Shown piece after piece: positions 53,362 through 58,294 of a stretch of 58,294 nt of DNA. Below the pieces are notes generated by a model. It had not been told where the DNA came from, ran no database searches, and saw only the letters and a list, made by a program, of their open reading frames with translations. How positions within the stretch are numbered: the stretch's first letter is position 1; each line of letters starts with the position of its first letter. The translations under genes and the position numbers were made by a program. Origin of the DNA: Naegleria lovaniensis. Lineage: Eukaryota; Heterolobosea; Eutetramitea; Acrasida; Naegleriidae. The stretch spans positions 1-58,294 of the forward strand of contig NW_025407893.1 in NCBI RefSeq assembly GCF_003324165.1, read 5' to 3'.

Positions 53362-55191
53362 ATGCTTTCAGGCTCTTCATCCTCTTCGCCCTTTGTGCCC
53401 ACAAGCTTGACACCATCGGGATCATCATCACAGGCTCCCTCTTCAGTAGATTCCTCTTCAGCTCAATCAAATACTACATCAAATGATTGGGATAAGATTA
53501 AAGAAGTTATTGCCAAATTGGATAGAGAACTTAAAGATGTGCAAGATCATGGTGTGGTTCATGCCCTTCAAATGAGTGATAATATCATTGAAAGAAGAGA
53601 AATCTTGAAACATGCCATGTCATCATTAAAATCGAAAATTCAGGAACAAGGTGCTCTCATCAGTAAAGAGGGTTCAGACAAGACACAATATGAAAAACTA
53701 ACACAACAATCCAAGTCCATAAGAGAATTTAAAAAGATTCAATTCCAAGAAAAGGAGTTATTAGATGTTATCAAAAAGTGTAGCGAAAAAACTGTTTCTC
53801 ATTTACAACTGTTTGAAGTCGTAGAAAGAATTCTCAACAGCGTTGCAAAACAAATGAATGAATTACTAGGCCACGAAGAATATGCATATCAAGACATGCT
53901 TGATCCATTGAGTAATACTCATATTTTCTCTTTAGGTTCAACATTGTTAAACTTGGATATTGTCTTTTCTCCTGACAAGAAAACATTGACTAGTGTTAGT
54001 TTTCAAAAGACTAAAAAAGATTCGAGCAGCTCAAAGGAAATCAAGGCAATCTCGGAAGATTTAATGAACGCGCTTGTGAGAGATAACCTTATTGAAGTTT
54101 TTGAGAGCAAATTACTTGCTGTTTGCAAATTATATCATTTAGTATCAACCCGTACGAACTGTATTGTGACAGACAAGAGTTCTTTGAGACCAGATTCTAA
54201 TTTAACATCTTCCTCTGAGACTTTCTTAAAAAGCACAACAGTGATGAGAGAATTCGAGCATTACATTATACGTGAGAATAATTTTCCATCAGACAAAGTA
54301 TCCATGAAATGTGATGGTATTTGGATCAACTACTATGGCGATAAGAATATAATTGTAACACTGGAGGCATGTGGTGGAAATGCTCTGAAGCAAACTTGTC
54401 CTGTTATGATATTTAATCCTCCTGTTTTCGTTCCACTCTCTGTGGCACGACAATTTAATTTCTTAAAACCTATTTCCAATACATTGCACAAGACAACAAA
54501 TACACTCCCAAGTGAAAATATTGGAATTGATACTCAACAGACTGGCATTACTGAGTGGTCAAGTGAAATAATTGCGAGCGATCCCTATACCCAACCAATC
54601 ACCCGAGAATTGGAAGCGTTCCAAAATTGTTTACTCCGAGGATTCAAAACCAATTCTTTTAAAAAGGTCCAAGACAGCACTTATCACTTTGTAGCAACTC
54701 AAGAAGTTTATTCCGACAAGAGGCTTGTCAGTTCTGCAGGAGTCATGATTAAGAGAATTCCATTTTTAACGTTCCCTCAAATGAGACAAACCATTGCAGA
54801 GGTCAAGAAACAAATGATATTGAGAGATTTAATGTTGTCATGTTTCAACTCAGAATCAACCATAGAACAGCAGCAAAAGAGCTTACTAACCAATCCAACA
54901 TTCCAACACCACCACCATCATCATCATCACATGTACGATGAAAAGATCAAAAAGGTAGAAGTTGAATTTTCAACATCAGATATGGCCATTTATGTTAGAA
55001 CGACCAATGATTTGGATTTTATTGTTTTTAAAATTGAGGTCGATGCATCGACTTTAGAACGAGTAGTCGTGTATTGGAACGAAGAACAGCACGACTCACT
55101 CACAAACATACTTGGCAAAACCATGAGCGTACCTATTATGATTCATTACTTTTACACAAAGGTTGTAATGAATGATGAGACGACTGCATAA
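53362..55191 (+). CDS. MED1: Mediator subunit 1
   Basis: Single exon, 609 residues, ATG after an A8 run. A Ser-rich leader and a coiled stretch (~45-170) precede the MED1 domain. Matches to MED1: LLNLDIVFSPDKKTLTSVSF (~190-210), then DNLIEVFESKLLAVCKLYHL, and the late region MIKRIPFLTFPQMRQTIAEV with MILRDLMLSCF. The last match is DFIVFKIEVD...DSLTNILGKTMSVPIMIHYF, corresponding to the human end with KVVQRCMSIPVTMRAI. MED1 is in the Mediator middle module and bridges activators to RNA polymerase II. The nuclear-receptor LxxLL tail of animal MED1 is absent, as usual outside animals. A His8 run occurs at ~516. Confidence 0.75.
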   Translation: MLSGSSSSSPFVPTSLTPSGSSSQAPSSVDSSSAQSNTTSNDWDKIKEVIAKLDRELKDVQDHGVVHALQMSDNIIERREILKHAMSSLKSKIQEQGALISKEGSDKTQYEKLTQQSKSIREFKKIQFQEKELLDVIKKCSEKTVSHLQLFEVVERILNSVAKQMNELLGHEEYAYQDMLDPLSNTHIFSLGSTLLNLDIVFSPDKKTLTSVSFQKTKKDSSSSKEIKAISEDLMNALVRDNLIEVFESKLLAVCKLYHLVSTRTNCIVTDKSSLRPDSNLTSSSETFLKSTTVMREFEHYIIRENNFPSDKVSMKCDGIWINYYGDKNIIVTLEACGGNALKQTCPVMIFNPPVFVPLSVARQFNFLKPISNTLHKTTNTLPSENIGIDTQQTGITEWSSEIIASDPYTQPITRELEAFQNCLLRGFKTNSFKKVQDSTYHFVATQEVYSDKRLVSSAGVMIKRIPFLTFPQMRQTIAEVKKQMILRDLMLSCFNSESTIEQQQKSLLTNPTFQHHHHHHHHMYDEKIKKVEVEFSTSDMAIYVRTTNDLDFIVFKIEVDASTLERVVVYWNEEQHDSLTNILGKTMSVPIMIHYFYTKVVMNDETTA

Positions 55192-55256
55192 TAATAGTCG
55201 TCGCTATCTTATTTTCCCACACCTTACTTGTGTATCATCATCTCTCCAACGTAGTG

Positions 55257-57243
55257 ATGGCGATGGAACGCGCCAAAAATTTACGTTTTTTTGAATTAAA
55301 AAAAATGAAGCAATTCAAAAAGCAGTACATTGTGGGATGTCGAGAACAAGGAATTGAACCACACCCAACCATTGTTAATCTTCCTGACGATGATGATTGT
55401 ACTCAGACTTTAAATTTGGGAGAATTAACTCTTGGAACTAAGAATGGTATTGCTATCGGACAAGCACTGCATGGAAACCAAACATTTACTTACATCAATC
55501 TAGCAGAAAGCTATATGGGCGACTCTGGCGTTGATTCAGTGTGTCAAGGTTTAATACAGTCTCGAGTGATAGAATCGATTGATCTCAGAGGTTCCAATCT
55601 GTATAGATCAAGCGGATTGGCACAACTCATTAGCAAAACATTCAGTCTAAGAGAATTAAAATGTGAGTGGAATAGTTTGGGAGTGTACGAAACTGGTGTA
55701 TCGGAAATTGCTGAGGCTTTAAAACCCAACAAATCAATCCAAACTTTGGATCTTCGAAACAATAAGATTACTCCAGAAGGTGCCAATGCTCTTGCAAATG
55801 CAATCAGAGTGAACAACTCCCTGCAGTCGGTTGACTTGAGATGGAATTACATTGGTGTAAGAGGAGGCAAATACATTCTTGAAGCCCTTCACGAAAATTA
55901 TATGATCACAGATTTGAAGGTGGGTTTACTCATACAATAATATGAGAATTATGTCTTACAAAATTATTTAGCTCACTGGTAACGAAGTTGACTTTAAAAC
56001 GCTTCAAGAAATTGATAAAATTACAAGAAGAAATTATGACATGCAAATAACCAAACAAAAGGAAACTGAGATGTCCAGTAGGCTAAAATCGGAGATATCC
56101 GAGATGAGTAACATTCAAAATGTATGTTTTCTTACAGTAATGTCAAGTCACTAACCTTCTACAACAGAGACGAATTGAAACGTTACAAACACAAGTCATC
56201 ACACAACAAAATACTTACTCGAGTCAAATACGAGGTGCTCACGAACAAATTTCTGAGCTGGAAAAACAAAATATTCGCTTAATTTCGGACTTGAAAGAAA
56301 CAAAGGAAAACGAACAACGCTACTATAGTAAAATGAAGGAATTTGAAGAAAAGATTTTGCTTTTGGAGCAGAATTTGGCTCATGAAACAAAGAGCCATAT
56401 TGAAACTAAAAAGAATTTAAGGGAATCCACAGACGAATTGCAAAAGTGCAAAGAGTTGATCGATGACTTACAAAAAGAAAAAAGTAGAAATGAAGCAACG
56501 ATCAAAAAGCTCAATGAACAGTTGACCGTAAAGGAGGAATTGTTAGTGGGCACCAATCAAAAACTCTACAGCGCCCAAAACGATAAAAGCGAGTTGAATG
56601 CTCAGCTTATTGACACTCATCGGCAAATTGAAATATTGCAAAGCAGTTTGAGATCCTTGACCTTAATTGAGCAAGAATACAGCAAAATACGACAAAAGAT
56701 TTCAGAAATGGAAGTGGAAAAGGAGAGAGCTCTCATTGATCTCAAGAGCAAGTGCGACGAAGACAAAATTCACTCAGAGAAGCTCTTTAATGAAAAGTTA
56801 CAATATGAAAAGGAAAAGTTTAACCAACTGGAGAAGAACATGAACGACTGAAGAACAAATGCAAGCAACTGGAATCAAACCTCACAAAAGTAAATGAGAA
56901 AATTCAGCTCATAGACAGGCAATTAACAGATACCACCAATGAATCAGAACAAAAATCTCTTTTGATTAATCAATTACAACTCAAACTAAAAGATGCAGAT
57001 GAACAAACAGTTAAGAGCGCGGAGAAGCTTAATCAACTCTCACTTAATCACAAAAAGGAGCTAGATACTTATCAATTTAAGCTGGACTCGAAGGAAACTC
57101 AAGTAACTCAATTGGAAAAAGAAGTGAGGCAGCTGCAATTGGAAGCAGTAAGGTTGAAGGAGCAGCAGGATAAAAACTTGTATACTATTGAATCTAGGAT
57201 TACTCAAGAACTTAAATCGATTATCAATGAGTTGAAACGATAA
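55257..57243 (+). CDS. LRRC45: LRRC45-like centrosomal linker protein, with a frameshift
   Basis: Exons 55257-55919, 55972-56121 and 56168 onward, introns of 52 and 46 nt. The N-terminal LRR block has IDLRGSNLYRSSGLAQL, LKCEWNSLGVYETGVSEI, QTLDLRNNKITPEGANAL, QSVDLRWNYIGVRGGKYI and, across the first splice, TDLKLTGNEVDF. This is the repeat order of LRRC45, including the EWNSLG and DLRWN signatures. A long coiled coil follows to the end. In animals LRRC45 links the two centrioles with rootletin; here basal-body linkage is likely. The coiled-coil frame hits TGA at 56849-56851, while the +1-related frame (LKNKCKQLESNLTK...) continues the heptads to a TAA at 57241-57243. The shift lies between ~56822 and 56850. 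Annotated as one broken or misread gene. Confidence 0.75.
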
Positions 57244-57253
57244 ACCTAAGTCC

Positions 57254-58294
57254 CTATATTTGAGAATTATTTTTGAGCATTCTTCTCCTGTTCTCTAATT
57301 CTTCATCTTCTTTCTCGATAAGTTCTTTGTACTTGGTTCTCAACGAAAGGCAAACTTGTCGAGTGAGTCTATAAAATAAAAACATATTCTTTGTCAACTT
57401 GATATGATCATACATGGTACATGGATCTGAGTTGATAAAATGCAAAACATCTCCCATGTTATCCATTTCCAAAAGATGTGATTCATAAATTTTCAAATAA
57501 CTTAGCACTGTTCTGAAAAGAATTTTGTTTCCTTCAGCAAAGACCAAATCAAGAATTCTCATTGTTGTTTCTATGAGAGTGATCGCGACAACAAGTTCAA
57601 ATGCCATGAATTGTTAAAGAATTTTCACATACCTATAGGAAAAATGTCAACGAACACACGCATAAACCAACCACTACTAAATGCCGTACAATCTAATTTG
57701 AGCTTTTGGAAGTGAGCATGCATTTTAGGTAGTCGATTTTTAATCAGTTCATCTAAGGCTCGAGAATCAATTCTAGAGTTTGTACCCATGATTATCAATG
57801 AATATAACAATGATAATATTCAATGCTATTCCAATGATATTGAAACTACCTACCGTACTCCTGTCAATTGTGGATTATAAAAATTTTTTGGTAAAATTTC
57901 TTCCACAAGCTCCACAAATAACCAAAAGGCAGTTTCTTCATCGCAATGTAGTAAGAGCATGGCAACAATATAATTCCTATATGAGTCATATGGTTATACA
58001 TGATATGGTTAATATGGTTATACATGATGATTTTCACAATATTCACAATTCATTATTGAATTCAACAAACACAACTATAGATACCTACATGGATTGAGTA
58101 TAACTTATATATGGAGATCTCCATGAGAATGCAATTAAAATTCTCTTCAATTGTTCTCTTCCTTTAGAATTTGCATGTCTGAAAAAAGGATGATGAGGAA
58201 ATGTTCTTGATAAATCCAAATCAATTTGATGTTCAGCTTCGTTATAAATATTTTGATGAACTTGTAACATTTTCTGATAATATCCTTGATTTTT
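57254..58294 (-). CDS. TBC-domain Rab GTPase-activating protein (5' end off the right edge)
   Basis: Four exons within the window: 58294-58089, 57976-57854, 57772-57633 and 57570-57254, with introns of 112, 81 and 62 nt; all joins keep frame. The sequence covers the TBC core: LDLSRTFP (IxxDxxR arginine-finger motif, D and R kept), SYTQSMNYIVAMLLL (YxQ glutamine finger), DEETAFWLFVELVEEILP, LPKMHAHFQKL, SSGWFMRVFVDIFPIETTMRILD and EGNKILFRTVLSYLKIYE. After the domain ~60 residues end in a helical Glu/Arg tail. It should stimulate GTP hydrolysis by a Rab protein; which one is not predictable. Its stop is 10 bp from the convergent LRRC45 stop. Confidence 0.85.

Overview
This is nuclear DNA from a compact, AT-rich protist genome. 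Long exons carry runs of Asn, Ser, Thr, His and Gln. Introns are few and mostly 45-400 nt, with GTATGT/GTAAGT-like donors. Intergenic gaps are short. The window contains a spliceosomal U6 snRNA gene and many typically eukaryotic families (Mediator, CCR4-NOT, SWI/SNF, P5B ATPase). The style resembles a free-living amoeboflagellate such as Naegleria (Heterolobosea). That is inference from gene style; no marker in the window proves the species.

Left third (1-25.7 kb). First comes the N-terminal half of a giant RNF213-like protein running off the left edge. Next is an annealing-helicase-type SNF2 protein with two N-terminal GRF zinc fingers, then a small flavodoxin, a papain-like peptidase, a 1239-residue HEAT-repeat protein and an OGFr-domain protein that seems to start at ACG. 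A six-exon P5B polyamine-type ATPase follows, with an altered phosphorylation motif. Divergent from it are a TGS1-type cap hypermethylase and a protein that is only the N-terminal half of a long tRNase Z.

Middle (25.7-41.9 kb). A U6 snRNA gene sits at the edge of a gene-poor 2 kb island. After it come a SMARCD/BAF60 subunit, a small coiled-coil protein, a CRT-like transporter, a sterol reductase, a nuclear zinc-ribbon protein ending in a PIP-box-like motif, isobutyryl-CoA dehydrogenase and an RWDD1/GIR2-like protein. A tRNA-type SINE with target-site duplication lies directly against the RWDD1 start codon. An RCC1-like protein with a cut-off BTB tail closes this section.

Right third (42-58.3 kb). 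Two unrecognised proteins are followed by a second SNF2 ATPase, a free-standing NPC1 N-terminal-domain protein, a C76-like cysteine-peptidase-like protein, CNOT10 and MED1 (divergent, start codons 23 bp apart), LRRC45 with a frameshift, and a TBC Rab-GAP entering from the right edge.

The genes do not form a pathway. They are the usual eukaryotic mixture with several divergent pairs sharing short promoters. I did not find a dedicated new multi-gene system. The most interesting items are the SINE insertion, the ACG start, the DKTNT motif in the ATPase, the half tRNase Z, the stand-alone NPC1 domain, the C76-like fold and the GRF-helicase fusion. Splice sites were inferred by eye from reading frame, GT/AG signals and remembered family alignments.
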